From a virus: a stretch of 41,108 bases of DNA. The stretch lies in IMG/VR virus record IMGVR_UViG_3300013093_002926, positions 1 to 41,108 of that record. One strand, given 5' to 3'. Shown one piece after another: positions 32,291-40,746 of the stretch. Under the pieces are notes generated by a model, which was not told the origin of the DNA, ran no database searches, and saw only the letters and a list, made by a program, of their open reading frames with translations. Position numbers and translations under genes: made by a program. Position 1 is the stretch's first letter. Each line of letters starts with the position of its first letter.

Positions 32291-33295
32291 ATGATAATAG
32301 AATCTGATGTAAATAATATAATAAAATCTATAGATTTTGAAAAACTAAGGAATAAATCTATCTTAATCACAGGATCTTCTGGGTTATTAGGAATTTATTT
32401 TGTTTCTTGTTTAAAAACAATACAGAAAGAATATAATATTGATGCTTATTTTTGGATAAAAAGTGATATTGATTCAAATTTTAAATCCTTTTTTGATTTT
32501 GATTGTCATATAATTAAGGAAGATATTAGCGATCTAAAAGCATTCGATTCATTACCTATGTTTGATTTTATTATTCATTCATCAGGTTATGGTCAGCCAG
32601 ATAAATTCTTAGAAGATCAGATAAAAACCATCCAAATAAACACCACAGCTACAATTAATTTATTTGAAAAATTAAATCCAAATGGAACATTTTTATTTTT
32701 AAGTTCTAGTGAAGTTTATAATGGTTTAGATAAGTTTTCTGTGTCAGAAGATGAGATCGGGGTATCAAATACAACTAACCCTAGAGCGTGTTATATTGAA
32801 TCAAAGCGTTGTGGTGAAGCTATTTGTCATATTCAAAAAAATATGGGTAAAGATGTAAAAATTGCTAGATTGAGTTTAACATATGGTCCAGGAACAAAAC
32901 CGTTTGATACTAGGGTTGTTAGTTCTTTGATTCAAAAATCTATATTAAATGATTCTATAGAATTGAGAGATAGGGGCGAAGCTATTAGAACTTATTGTTA
33001 TATTTCTGATGTAATAGAAATGATGTGGAATATTATTTTGCATGGAAAAGAAGTGACTTATAATGTTGGTGGAAATACTACATTTAGTATATTTGAAATG
33101 GCAAATATTATCTCTACTAAAACGAATAAACCAATACTTTTGCCAGAAACATCAAAAACGTTAACTGGCAGCCCTAAAGTTGTTAATATTAATATTGATA
33201 AGTATATATCCGAATTTAACAAAACTTCATTCATTGCTCTTGATGAAGGTTTAAATAATACAATTCTTTGGCAACAACATATATACAAAATTTAA
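32291..33295 (+). CDS. SDR-type nucleotide-sugar epimerase/dehydratase
   Basis: A 334-aa extended SDR: SILITGSSGLLGIYFV (NAD-binding), FDFIIHSSGYGQP, LFLSSSEVYNG (catalytic Ser region), ACYIESKRCGEAIC (YxxxK) and RLSLTYGPGTKPFDTR. The RTYCYISDVIEMMW block suggests the UXS/GalE-like group; the exact product is not deducible. I prefer ATG 32291 because the first ATG at 32255 lies inside the GT11 gene and adds 12 residues not expected in the family. The 3' end runs straight into a relic of a cupin gene, marking a recombination scar at the right edge of the cassette. Confidence 0.8.
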   Translation: MIIESDVNNIIKSIDFEKLRNKSILITGSSGLLGIYFVSCLKTIQKEYNIDAYFWIKSDIDSNFKSFFDFDCHIIKEDISDLKAFDSLPMFDFIIHSSGYGQPDKFLEDQIKTIQINTTATINLFEKLNPNGTFLFLSSSEVYNGLDKFSVSEDEIGVSNTTNPRACYIESKRCGEAICHIQKNMGKDVKIARLSLTYGPGTKPFDTRVVSSLIQKSILNDSIELRDRGEAIRTYCYISDVIEMMWNIILHGKEVTYNVGGNTTFSIFEMANIISTKTNKPILLPETSKTLTGSPKVVNINIDKYISEFNKTSFIALDEGLNNTILWQQHIYKI

Positions 33296-33369
33296 CATCA
33301 GAAAATGTGATAATATTTGAAGTTCAACATGGTGATAAGTGTATTGAAGAAGATATTATTAGAATTTAA
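33292..33369 (+). pseudogene. relic tail of a ManC/phosphomannose-isomerase-type cupin
   Basis: Directly after the SDR stop, another frame reads LTSENVIIFEVQHGDKCIEE followed by DIIRI and TAA. This matches the final strands of the cupin domain of mannose-1-phosphate guanylyltransferase/phosphomannose isomerase type II proteins (N-x-x-x-x-x-x-I-I-E-V-Q-x-G-x-x-x-x-E-D-D-I-x-R). Only about 25 codons remain, and no start or SD is present, so it is a decayed or truncated remnant left by recombination. The full gene would have produced or recycled mannose precursors for GDP-mannose. Confidence 0.6.
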
Positions 33370-33375
33370 TTGATT

Positions 33376-33383
33376 TATAAATA
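33376..33383 (+). promoter_or_regulatory. T4-type late promoter for the virion operon
   Basis: An exact TATAAATA followed by C, 29 bp upstream of the ATG at 33413. It precedes a run of ten tightly packed genes whose products look virion-associated, as expected for gp55-dependent transcription. Confidence 0.8.
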
Positions 33384-33412
33384 CTTAAATAACTTTTAAA
33401 TTTTGGGTACTT

Positions 33413-34345
33413 ATGAAATCTTTTAGACAATTTATCGTAGAATCTGTTAGACAAGGTTTACCACACATTTCTACAATGACACATGAACAATTCGGTAATC
33501 TTACAAAAGGTGGAAAAGTTCATATTAATCATGTAACAGAAAAAACTGATGGTCAAACAATGGTTTTTGGGCATGATGAACATGGTTTTTATACTCAATC
33601 TTCTGGTTCTGGAAATGAAAAAATGCGAGCTCCGGAACATTATGCTGAAAGAGCAAAACGTAGAGCAGAAGAAACAGGAAAACCATTTGATCCAACTTCG
33701 TCAAACGCATTTGGTGATATCCATAAGCACCTCCAAAATAATAAAGCCCTCCAAGAACACCTAAAATCAACATATAAAAAAACTGGTAATGAAGTAAAAG
33801 TTAGGGGAGAATCTTTTTATAAACCTTGGGGTAGACCTAGCGAAGTTCCTGGAGAAGTAAAATTTGTTGGCACTTCCTATGACCCTAGTCATATGGGAAC
33901 GGTTGGTAAATTTGTGATTCATAGTAAATTGCCAGAAAATCAAGGTCATGATTTAGAACATTTTAAAAAGAATTTATCTGATAAAAATATAAATTTTGAT
34001 GATGATATTATAGAGCATAAGTCTGGTCATGTTGATGTTTCTCCAGAAAAGAAAGATTTTGATGATTTAAATCATGAATTATTAAAATCAAGAAAAACTA
34101 AAAAAAATTCAGAAGATAAAGAAGTTGAGACTGCTAAATTTAATGCAATAAAACAAAAAGTTTCTGATAAAGTTGATTCTCACATCAAATCTCAAAATAT
34201 TAAACCGAAATGGGGTACAGGTACTGAAGGTGCTGTAATACACCCTCCAAAAGAAAATCCTGATGCTCCAAGATTTAAAGTGACAAGTGATGCATTTAGA
34301 AAATATAAAAGTTCCGATGAATCTAAAAACTTATTAAAGAGATAA
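33413..34345 (+). CDS. KxDG nucleotidyltransferase (ligase-like) with capsid leader
   Basis: A 310-aa protein with two parts. The N-terminus MKSFRQFIVE-S resembles T4 internal-protein capsid-targeting signals (MKTYxEFIxE-A) and their gp21 protease site (I/L-x-E, then a small residue). The body has covalent nucleotidyltransferase motifs: TEKTDGQTM (KxDG, K44-D46-G47), VKVRGESFY (GE of motif III), EGAVIHPP (motif IV, EGxV) and RFKVTS near the end (motif V-like). These define the RNA/DNA ligase-capping superfamily; the C-terminal OB domain of DNA ligases is absent, so an RNA ligase-like or adenylyltransferase activity is more likely. It is expressed from the late promoter at 33376. Confidence 0.72.
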   Translation: MKSFRQFIVESVRQGLPHISTMTHEQFGNLTKGGKVHINHVTEKTDGQTMVFGHDEHGFYTQSSGSGNEKMRAPEHYAERAKRRAEETGKPFDPTSSNAFGDIHKHLQNNKALQEHLKSTYKKTGNEVKVRGESFYKPWGRPSEVPGEVKFVGTSYDPSHMGTVGKFVIHSKLPENQGHDLEHFKKNLSDKNINFDDDIIEHKSGHVDVSPEKKDFDDLNHELLKSRKTKKNSEDKEVETAKFNAIKQKVSDKVDSHIKSQNIKPKWGTGTEGAVIHPPKENPDAPRFKVTSDAFRKYKSSDESKNLLKR

Positions 34346-34349
34346 TTAA

Positions 34350-35825
34350 ATGCTAAATTTTAAACAATTTTTACAAGTTTTAACAGAAGGCGGGAACATT
34401 AAGATTGGAGAATCAGAGGCTAATCCAATTCATATTACACCTGAAAATAGAAAATCTGTTACTTCTGATATTGGTGGTTTTTTACATGGATTGAGTAATT
34501 CTCATAAAATGGTTCATGGTTCTCATTTATTTGGAAATAATTCTTCGGCACTTGATGATGGGTCAGCATTTTCTGGTTCCACTCATCATTTATTTGATAA
34601 AACGATCAGTGATAAAGAATTCGCAAAACATAAACCTGTTGTTGGTGATATTGATGTAAAAGTTCCAAAACAACATCTTGCTACATTAGAACATCATTTA
34701 GTTCCAGGAAAACAAATAGGAAAATATACTGTTGTTGGTGTTAAACATGGAGCTGGTGGACATCATGCTTTAATAAAACACGAAAATGGACAAATACATC
34801 AAATAGATTTTGAAGGTTCAAATTATGAAAATGATAAACCATCAGATTTTGATAAATTCGCACATAGTTCTAATTGGAAAGATGTAAAAGAAGGAATTAA
34901 AGGCGCACATCATAAGATGCTATTGAATGCGATTGGAACTGATAAACACAAATTTTCAATTCTTTATGGTTTAGGTTCTAGAGAAGGAACTGACCCAAAA
35001 TGGGAAAACAATAAAAATAAAATATCTTCTACATTATTTGGAGAAAAAGCTCCAGTTAAAAATTTAGAGTCGTTTCATGGATTAGTTAAAAGTATTAAAA
35101 ATCATATTCCAGAAGAAAAACATCAAGAAATTTATGACAAATTTAAAGATTCTGCAAAATCTTCTAGAGGAATAAATTTTTCTTCTGCATTATCTCATAT
35201 GAGAAAACATCTTAATGTTCATGATAATACTATTCAAGAATCTGTTGAAGAAGTACATCATGCATCAGTAGTGCCAATAACTGGGTTTGTTCCAATTTCT
35301 CATGAAGGGCATAAATTGGATTTAGGAAATACCCTAAATAGATTACCTGGAAGTAAACATATCGGAATTTCAGGAAAATCTGATGCTTATTCTCCAGAAG
35401 AAAGAAAGGATGTTCTTGAAAGACAATGGGGAAAAGGAGTAACGGCACATAATGTTTCCGGTGCTGGGCAAACAATAAGAGCAGCATATGATTCTTTACC
35501 AAAAACAGGAAAAAAAGTATTGCATTTATTGGTGGGTCATGATAGAAAATCCCTTGCCGATGGATTAAAGTCTTCTTTAGAAGCAGGAAAACTTAAGGAA
35601 ATGCATGGTTTAGCTTTTGATGAAATACACATTCATCATCCAGAAGATACAAAAAGAAGTCATGGTATGAGTGGAACAAAAATGAGAGAAGCTGCAGCAG
35701 CAGGTAACATAGAAGAATTCCATAAACATTTAGGTCCAAATTTTACTAGAAAAGAAGCTGAAGAACATATGTCAAGATTCCAAACTGGTATTAAAAATGG
35801 AACAATTCCTCTAAAAAGAAAATAA
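34350..35825 (+). CDS. two-domain NTase / HIGH-type nucleotidylyltransferase with capsid leader
   Basis: A 491-aa protein. Leader MLNFKQFLQVLTE-G ends in an L-x-E/G gp21-like site. Domain 1 (about 50-220) has pol-beta-type NTase features: GSHLFG and VVGDIDVKV with D100 and D102, then HQIDFEG as a third acid. A second site, I295-Q-E297/S298, lies in the linker. Domain 2 (about 305-491) is a HIGH-superfamily nucleotidylyltransferase (NMNAT-like): GFVPISHEGHKLDL for the GxxPxHxGH motif, KHIGISGKSD and SGTKMREAAAAG for the ISxTxxR-type motif. The protein could be cut by the prohead protease into two enzymes. Substrates are not deducible. Confidence 0.7.
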   Translation: MLNFKQFLQVLTEGGNIKIGESEANPIHITPENRKSVTSDIGGFLHGLSNSHKMVHGSHLFGNNSSALDDGSAFSGSTHHLFDKTISDKEFAKHKPVVGDIDVKVPKQHLATLEHHLVPGKQIGKYTVVGVKHGAGGHHALIKHENGQIHQIDFEGSNYENDKPSDFDKFAHSSNWKDVKEGIKGAHHKMLLNAIGTDKHKFSILYGLGSREGTDPKWENNKNKISSTLFGEKAPVKNLESFHGLVKSIKNHIPEEKHQEIYDKFKDSAKSSRGINFSSALSHMRKHLNVHDNTIQESVEEVHHASVVPITGFVPISHEGHKLDLGNTLNRLPGSKHIGISGKSDAYSPEERKDVLERQWGKGVTAHNVSGAGQTIRAAYDSLPKTGKKVLHLLVGHDRKSLADGLKSSLEAGKLKEMHGLAFDEIHIHHPEDTKRSHGMSGTKMREAAAAGNIEEFHKHLGPNFTRKEAEEHMSRFQTGIKNGTIPLKRK

Positions 35826-35827
35826 CT

Positions 35828-36733
35828 ATGCAAAAATATCAAGCAATCTTTGTTATTGGTAGTCCAGGTTCTGGTAAAGATGTTATTATCAGAGATACAA
35901 TTTCAAATTTCAATATTGTTGAATTTACATCAACACAAATAGATGAGATGTTATCTGATGACTCTGCATTTAAAAGAGCAAAATACGAAAAAAGAAATTC
36001 TCTTTTAGAAAGAAAATCTATTTTAGTAACCGCAAATTCTTTTGACTTGGGATTTATTCTTACAAAATCTGTATTAGAATCTGTTGGATATACTCCACAT
36101 TTAATTTTTGTTGAAGCCAATCTTTCTGTTTCTTATGATAGATTACATAATAGAAATAATCTTAAAGAGTCTCTTGAAAGAATAAGTATTGGAAATAATA
36201 ATAAATCTTCTATTTTAGAATTATTTGATTCTTTGTTTGTTGTTGACAATTCAGAAAATTTAGATTTAACTGAATCAAGAGAATTTATTTCAGATATTTT
36301 GAGCGAATTATCATTTAAATCTGATCTAACTGTTGAGCGTGTATTAAATGTAAATTTGAGAGATAAATTACAAAAAACATCAAAACCAACAATATCAAGA
36401 CAAGTTCCTGGACCTGCTGCAATAGTTTTACCTATTATTGATAGTTTTGATTCTAAAGAAAAGAAAAAAACAATAAAAAAATACCCAAAAACACCAAGTT
36501 ATTTTTTTGATGGTAGTGGAGATCAACAACCAAACATTGCGTTGGGTGAAGCGGAAGATTGGCCTATTGCTTCTCCAGGATTTGGTGATGCAATGATGGG
36601 AGCTCCTGGACAACAATCTTCTGCTCCAGTAACTAATTTGGGTTCTGATCAACAAAAACAAGATATAAAAAAAGTTTTGAATAAAATTAAAAAAATTCAT
36701 TTTAAAACTGCAATACCAAAACAAATTGGATAA
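35828..36733 (+). CDS. P-loop kinase-like protein
   Basis: A 301-aa protein. Walker A GSPGSGKD (residues 11-18) opens an AAA/adenylate kinase-like fold, followed by LIFVEANLSVSYDRLHNRNN, whose Arg-rich segment fits a kinase lid (family R-x-x-R-N). The second half (residues 175-301) is low in complexity, rich in Pro, Gly and Lys, and has no fold signature, which suggests a virion-association tail. It lacks the MKSF-type leader of its neighbours. Set among ligase-like, NTase and HAD-phosphatase genes, it may be a polynucleotide or nucleotide kinase. Confidence 0.6.
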   Translation: MQKYQAIFVIGSPGSGKDVIIRDTISNFNIVEFTSTQIDEMLSDDSAFKRAKYEKRNSLLERKSILVTANSFDLGFILTKSVLESVGYTPHLIFVEANLSVSYDRLHNRNNLKESLERISIGNNNKSSILELFDSLFVVDNSENLDLTESREFISDILSELSFKSDLTVERVLNVNLRDKLQKTSKPTISRQVPGPAAIVLPIIDSFDSKEKKKTIKKYPKTPSYFFDGSGDQQPNIALGEAEDWPIASPGFGDAMMGAPGQQSSAPVTNLGSDQQKQDIKKVLNKIKKIHFKTAIPKQIG

Positions 36734-36765
36734 AATATTTTAAATCATTTAAGTAAGGAATTTTA

Positions 36766-37305
36766 ATGAAACTTCAAGATATACAAAAAATGTTAAGTGA
36801 GAGAAAATTAACAAAAGCAGAATCAAAAAAGAAAGAAGAAATTGCTCAAGCAATGGAAAAAGAACATCCTGGGATGGGTTCGACTCCAGAAGGAATGTCA
36901 AAAAAAATGGCAATTGCAACTGCTCAAGCAAAAAAGTGCTGTGAAGAAATAGAAGGCGAATTAGAAACTGAAGAAACTTTAGATGAAGTTTCTAATTATG
37001 ATTTAATTGTAAACTATTATAGACATTTAGGTTTAGATCCATATAAACTACGTGGCGTAGTTGGCAAACAATTAAGAACAAAAATTAAAGCTTCTCCAGC
37101 ATTTCAAGCATGGGCAAGAATTAATTCTAGTTTTGAATATGAAAAGAAATATACTCAAATTATCGAAAAAATAAAAGAAGCTAAAAAAGAAGCAAAGGGA
37201 AAAGTTCAAATTGATTTTTTTGGATATCCTGAATCAACAGCAAATACTTCTAATTCAGATAAAGATATTGCTCAAACTGATGATAATTTCATAACCCCAA
37301 ATTAA
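36766..37305 (+). CDS. virion-associated protein, capsid leader-like N-terminus
   Basis: A 179-aa charged protein. The N-terminus MKLQDIQKMLSE-R resembles the other leaders, with an L-x-E site. The motif KKKEEIAQAMEKEHPGM followed by SKKMAIATAQAKK is shared with virion proteins of marine T4-like phages; the HLGLDPYKLRG and ASPAFQAWARI blocks follow. The composition (Lys/Glu-rich, helical) is similar to T4 prohead core and internal proteins. Its SD is aagga (36754-36758). Confidence 0.6.
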   Translation: MKLQDIQKMLSERKLTKAESKKKEEIAQAMEKEHPGMGSTPEGMSKKMAIATAQAKKCCEEIEGELETEETLDEVSNYDLIVNYYRHLGLDPYKLRGVVGKQLRTKIKASPAFQAWARINSSFEYEKKYTQIIEKIKEAKKEAKGKVQIDFFGYPESTANTSNSDKDIAQTDDNFITPN

Positions 37306-37312
37306 AATTTTT

Positions 37313-37320
37313 AATAAATA
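37313..37320 (+). promoter_or_regulatory. probable late promoter (AATAAATA)
   Basis: AATAAATA followed by C differs from the late consensus only in its first base and lies 39 bp before the structural gene at 37360, in the only sizeable gap (54 nt) of this stretch. Confidence 0.5.
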
Positions 37321-37359
37321 CTATTATAATTTTTATCATATTAAAAAAGGAATAAAACT

Positions 37360-37932
37360 ATGTCAGGTTGGAAAAATACAGACGCTCAAGCAAATAACGA
37401 ACCATCTTATATTACCCATATTGGGATAACACAACCAATAACAAATAATTATAGCAACAATACGGTTTTAGTTGATGCTTCTCGTTTAGCAAATGCTAAT
37501 GTTCAATTTGGAGTTTCTTCAAAAGGAACATCACATACTGGTTGGGTTCATTACCAACATGGAACAGGTTCTTTGGCTTCTATTACTGTTGCTAATGTTA
37601 CTCCAGGACTTGTATATTCTAATGATTATTTAACTATTGTTGGCGCAAATACAGCTTCTTTTGTTAATACTCCTTATGTCGCAGCTAATGCTCAAATTAT
37701 TGTTACTGGTGCAAACACAATTACCATTCAAATTAATAGTGTCGGTTCTGGTTTTATTCAAGACCCAACTGTAGTTTCTTCTACTTCAGGTAATGCAAAT
37801 AATGCAACTTTAGTATTTACTGGTAAAGCAGGTGGAAGAGCTAATAGAGTTAAATCTGAAGTTTTAGTTGCTTTGTCATCTCCTACTTCAACAAATGCTA
37901 ATGGCGCTGAACCTTGGTTCCATGGCGTATAA
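37360..37932 (+). CDS. virion structural protein of marine T4-like phages
   Basis: A 190-aa, Asn/Thr/Ala-rich, beta-strand protein. It begins MSGWKNTDAQANNEPSYI and contains GTSHTGWVHYQHGTG and, at the end, GKAGGRANRVKSEVLVALSS; the pattern 'MSGWK...HxGWV...GTGGRAxRVxxExLVA' is a recurrent virion protein in these phages. Asn- and Val-rich repeats in the middle (about 60-150) look inserted relative to shorter homologues. It has its own late promoter and an SD (aagga at 37346-37350), which suggests high expression. Confidence 0.7.
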   Translation: MSGWKNTDAQANNEPSYITHIGITQPITNNYSNNTVLVDASRLANANVQFGVSSKGTSHTGWVHYQHGTGSLASITVANVTPGLVYSNDYLTIVGANTASFVNTPYVAANAQIIVTGANTITIQINSVGSGFIQDPTVVSSTSGNANNATLVFTGKAGGRANRVKSEVLVALSSPTSTNANGAEPWFHGV

Positions 37933-37935
37933 TTT

Positions 37936-38322
37936 ATGAAGTCGTTTAAAGAATTTAAATCGTATCTACAGGAGCATCAATCTCCTGTAGCATATATTGA
38001 TACTACTGGAACTCAAGATATCGCTATTCCTGAAATTCGTAATGAATTAAACCGCCATATAAGTTTGATTTTTCGTCAAAGTTTTGTGACAGTTGAATCT
38101 GCAGTGCAAAGATTAGCAAAACTTTTATCTATGTATAGTCTTGATATTCCACAAGTTGATTCAAATGATAAAGATTCGGATACATTAAAAATAATTGTTG
38201 GGCATAATAATACAAAATGGGACGAATTTGATGGAAAAGTTGAAAATGATAACCCATGGATTTTAATATTTTCGTATAAATTAGAAGACGGATTGTATAA
38301 GTGCTCAGCTAAAATAAAATAA
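37936..38322 (+). CDS. unknown protein with a capsid-targeting-like leader
   Basis: A 128-aa protein. The N-terminus MKSFKEFKSYLQE-H matches the MKSFxxF leader and an L-x-E cleavage-like site. The rest, from YIDTTGTQDIAIPEIRN to FSYKLEDGLYKCSAKI, is an alpha/beta pattern that I do not recognise. It lies 3 nt after the structural gene and is probably a small head protein. Confidence 0.55.
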   Translation: MKSFKEFKSYLQEHQSPVAYIDTTGTQDIAIPEIRNELNRHISLIFRQSFVTVESAVQRLAKLLSMYSLDIPQVDSNDKDSDTLKIIVGHNNTKWDEFDGKVENDNPWILIFSYKLEDGLYKCSAKIK

Positions 38323-38328
38323 TATATT

Positions 38329-38715
38329 ATGTTTGATGAATTGACTCCAGAAAATTTTGTATTATTTGCTGCAAAACACTATTGGTCTATACACTATTCA
38401 ATGGCTGAGTTTGAATCAGATTTACAAAGAATAGTGTATATAAAAAGGCTTTTGAGGAAATACAAAAAAACTGGAAAAGTTTCAGAAAGGTTAATTCTTA
38501 ATCATCTTATATTATTGTATAATGTCTTTGAACCGACTGTTGCTGTTAATAGAATGTTATTTTTTAAAATAGATTCAGATTGTTACTCTAGTTTAAAAAC
38601 GTTTCTGGTATATTTAAATAGGATACCAGAAACAATTATAATAAATAATAATATAGTTGTTTCTTCAGATATTCAAGTAGATATGAATGTTGCAAATTTA
38701 TTAAGGGTTTTATGA
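38329..38715 (+). CDS. conserved protein of marine T4-like phages (unknown function)
   Basis: A 128-aa helical protein with the block NFVLFAAKHYW, LQRIVYIKRLLRKYKKTG, RLILNHLILLYNVF and AVNRMLFFKI. This combination is characteristic of a ubiquitous family in cyanophages and pelagiphages located among structural genes. No enzymatic motif is present. The end overlaps the next gene by 4 nt (ATGA at 38712-38715). Confidence 0.72.
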   Translation: MFDELTPENFVLFAAKHYWSIHYSMAEFESDLQRIVYIKRLLRKYKKTGKVSERLILNHLILLYNVFEPTVAVNRMLFFKIDSDCYSSLKTFLVYLNRIPETIIINNNIVVSSDIQVDMNVANLLRVL

Positions 38716-39551
38716 AAGGTTTTAAACAATTTGTATTAGAAAAAGTAGAACATGAAAATCCGAATGCCGGAAGTTTACACGTTCTAGATGTTGATGATAC
38801 ATTAGTACACCCAAAAGCACAAATCCATGTTGTTCAAAATGGAGAAAGAGTTAAATCGCTACATAATTCCGAATTTAATACCCACAAACTAGAACCTGAT
38901 CAACACTATGATTTTAGTGAATTTAGAAATTCTGATACGTTTAGCAAATCTGCTCCAATTCAAAAAATGATTTCTAAAGTAAAAGCAATCCATAAGAATA
39001 TCTCAAGTAATCCAAATCATAGAATTATTATCAATACTGCTAGATCAGATATGGATAATAAACATACATATCTTAATACTTTTAAGAAATTTGGTCTTCC
39101 GATTAACGATATACATGTATATAGAGCTGGTAATGATACTGGATCGGATACAGTTGCTGTTAAAAAGGCAAATGTAATATCAAAAATATTAGAAAAACAA
39201 CCATATAAAAAAGTTCATGTATATGATGACGGAAAAGAAAATTTAGATGCCGTTCATAAATTAAAACAAAAACACCCTGAAACAGAATTTCATACCTATC
39301 ATGTTCAACATGATGGTTCTGTTAAAAAATACAAACCTACAAATTTAAATGAAGATGGTGGTGCTGCAGGCGGTATTGGCGGTGGTGGTGGAAATACTGT
39401 CGGTGGCGGAGCAATAGCTGGAGTTGGGGTAAATAATCCTTCTGTTGGGCCAAATCAAGGGGAACCTGGAGTTTTTCCAAAATATAAAAAAAGAAAATCG
39501 GATTTTCCAAAAAGTCCTGTCTTAACACAAATTCTTGCGAGAAAAAACTAA
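38712..39551 (+). CDS. HAD-family phosphatase with capsid leader
   Basis: A 279-aa protein. Leader MKGFKQFVLE-K resembles the neighbouring capsid-targeting sequences. The HAD motif I is LDVDDTLV (nucleophile D26, D28), motif II is IIINTARSD (Thr/Ser), and motif III/IV is KVHVYDDGKENLDAV. The core resembles polynucleotide 3'-phosphatase and sugar/nucleotide phosphatases of phages. The C-terminal tail is Gly-rich (GGAAGGIGGGGGNTVGGG) and then basic, a likely flexible or virion-binding tail. It may remove phosphate from DNA, RNA or nucleotides. Confidence 0.72.
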   Translation: MKGFKQFVLEKVEHENPNAGSLHVLDVDDTLVHPKAQIHVVQNGERVKSLHNSEFNTHKLEPDQHYDFSEFRNSDTFSKSAPIQKMISKVKAIHKNISSNPNHRIIINTARSDMDNKHTYLNTFKKFGLPINDIHVYRAGNDTGSDTVAVKKANVISKILEKQPYKKVHVYDDGKENLDAVHKLKQKHPETEFHTYHVQHDGSVKKYKPTNLNEDGGAAGGIGGGGGNTVGGGAIAGVGVNNPSVGPNQGEPGVFPKYKKRKSDFPKSPVLTQILARKN

Positions 39552-39552
39552 A

Positions 39553-40092
39553 ATGGACAAATATCTAAATAAAATTAAATCAATCGTTGATAATAATGGT
39601 TTTGAGCGTCATTATAAAGAAACAGAAATTGTTGAATCTGTTGATGATACGTTAGAGAGAGTATTGTTTGAAGCAAGAAGTCCAGCCAATCCCCCAGAAG
39701 AAGCTAACGATCCATCTTCAAAAGAAGGAATTTCAAATACTGTTGCTAGTGAATTTTTTGCTAGAGCAAGAGCTTTAGCGACTGTTACTCATTTTGCACA
39801 TTTAAGTACAGATTCGTTTTCTGAACATATAGCTTTAGCTACATTTTATGAAGAAATTGTTGAATCTATTGATACTTTTTGTGAAGCGTATATTGGAAAA
39901 TATGGTAAATTTATAAATCTTCCTCCAATCGCTGCTGAGATGCAACAAGCAGTTGATGCAATAATTGAATTTAGAGATTGGATGGATAAGAATCGTAGTT
40001 TAATTACTGATGATAGTTCTCTACAAAATATAATAGATGAAACAGAACAATTATGTAATAGTACAGTATATAAATTACAGAAATTAAACTAA
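39553..40092 (+). CDS. helical virion-associated protein, possibly processed
   Basis: A 179-aa protein; the start is ATG 39553. A charged N-terminus (MDKYLNKIKSIVDNNGFERH) is followed by two matches to the T4 prohead protease site, IVE28/S29 and LFE40/A41. The body has a ferritin-like helical pattern (ARALATVTHFAHLSTDSFSE, then HIALATFYEEIVESIDTF). It resembles a family of structural-region proteins in marine T4-like phages. Cleavage at 40/41 would remove the leader. No iron-binding set is complete. Confidence 0.6.
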   Translation: MDKYLNKIKSIVDNNGFERHYKETEIVESVDDTLERVLFEARSPANPPEEANDPSSKEGISNTVASEFFARARALATVTHFAHLSTDSFSEHIALATFYEEIVESIDTFCEAYIGKYGKFINLPPIAAEMQQAVDAIIEFRDWMDKNRSLITDDSSLQNIIDETEQLCNSTVYKLQKLN

Positions 40093-40119
40093 ATTATTTT
40101 CTCTTTTTAGGTATTTTTT

Positions 40120-40302
40120 ATGGTAACTTATGAACAAATAAATACTACGTTATATTATAATGAAGTATTGTCTACTAAGAAAGAAGAAAGAATAGATTTT
40201 AATAAATGTCAGAAAATATTAGATTCTTTTGAGTCGTATTCTAAAAAATTAGATAAATTAATAGAAACTGTAAATACCGAAAAAAATAATTATAAGGATT
40301 AA
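40120..40302 (+). CDS. small protein, unknown function
   Basis: A 60-aa, Lys/Glu-rich helical peptide beginning MVTYEQINTTLYYNEVL. No family is recognised. The SD is weak (taggt at 40108-40112). It lies 3 nt before the coiled-coil gene, in the same orientation. Confidence 0.5.
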   Translation: MVTYEQINTTLYYNEVLSTKKEERIDFNKCQKILDSFESYSKKLDKLIETVNTEKNNYKD

Positions 40303-40305
40303 GTT

Positions 40306-40746
40306 ATGGCAGAAAACCAACTTGAAAATTCTATTATTATGGATTTAAAAGTTGAAGTGGCTATGTTAAAAAAAGAAGTTTCGTTCATTAATAAATTATT
40401 TGAAAAAATGGATGTTGTGATTAATAAAATTGATTCACAACATGACATATTAATAGACAAAACTACTAAAGTTGAATCAACCCTTTCTTTTACTAAAGAA
40501 GAATTGGTTAATTTATATACATCTTTTGAACAAACTGAAAAAGAAATTTCTGAAAGAATAAATTCTATAGAAAGATTATTAACAGAAGAAATTAAAACAA
40601 TTAATCACGATTTGTCAGTAAGATTAGATAAACAAGAAAAAATTACTGGTAATCTATCAAATATAAAGATGATGGCTTTAGGAATGATTGCTCTTGTTAC
40701 TTGGTTAGCTTCTAATCTTGATTTTATAAAAAATGTGTTACATTAA
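40306..40746 (+). CDS. coiled-coil protein with a C-terminal membrane anchor
   Basis: A 146-aa protein. Residues 10-115 form a long heptad-type coiled coil (VEVAMLKKEVSFINKLFEKM, then TKVESTLSFTKEELVNLYTS), followed by one membrane segment, MMALGMIALVTWLASNLDFI, and the tail KNVLH. A cytoplasmic coil with a C-terminal anchor is found in several T4-like phages at the end of structural operons; the function is unknown. It is the last gene before the 40753-40810 promoter/terminator. Confidence 0.6.
   Translation: MAENQLENSIIMDLKVEVAMLKKEVSFINKLFEKMDVVINKIDSQHDILIDKTTKVESTLSFTKEELVNLYTSFEQTEKEISERINSIERLLTEEIKTINHDLSVRLDKQEKITGNLSNIKMMALGMIALVTWLASNLDFIKNVLH

Noticed and set aside
33525-33773. 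Overlapping minus-strand frames of 60-82 aa opposite the ligase-like gene
   Set aside because: No start signals; they arise from His/Lys-rich codons read backwards.
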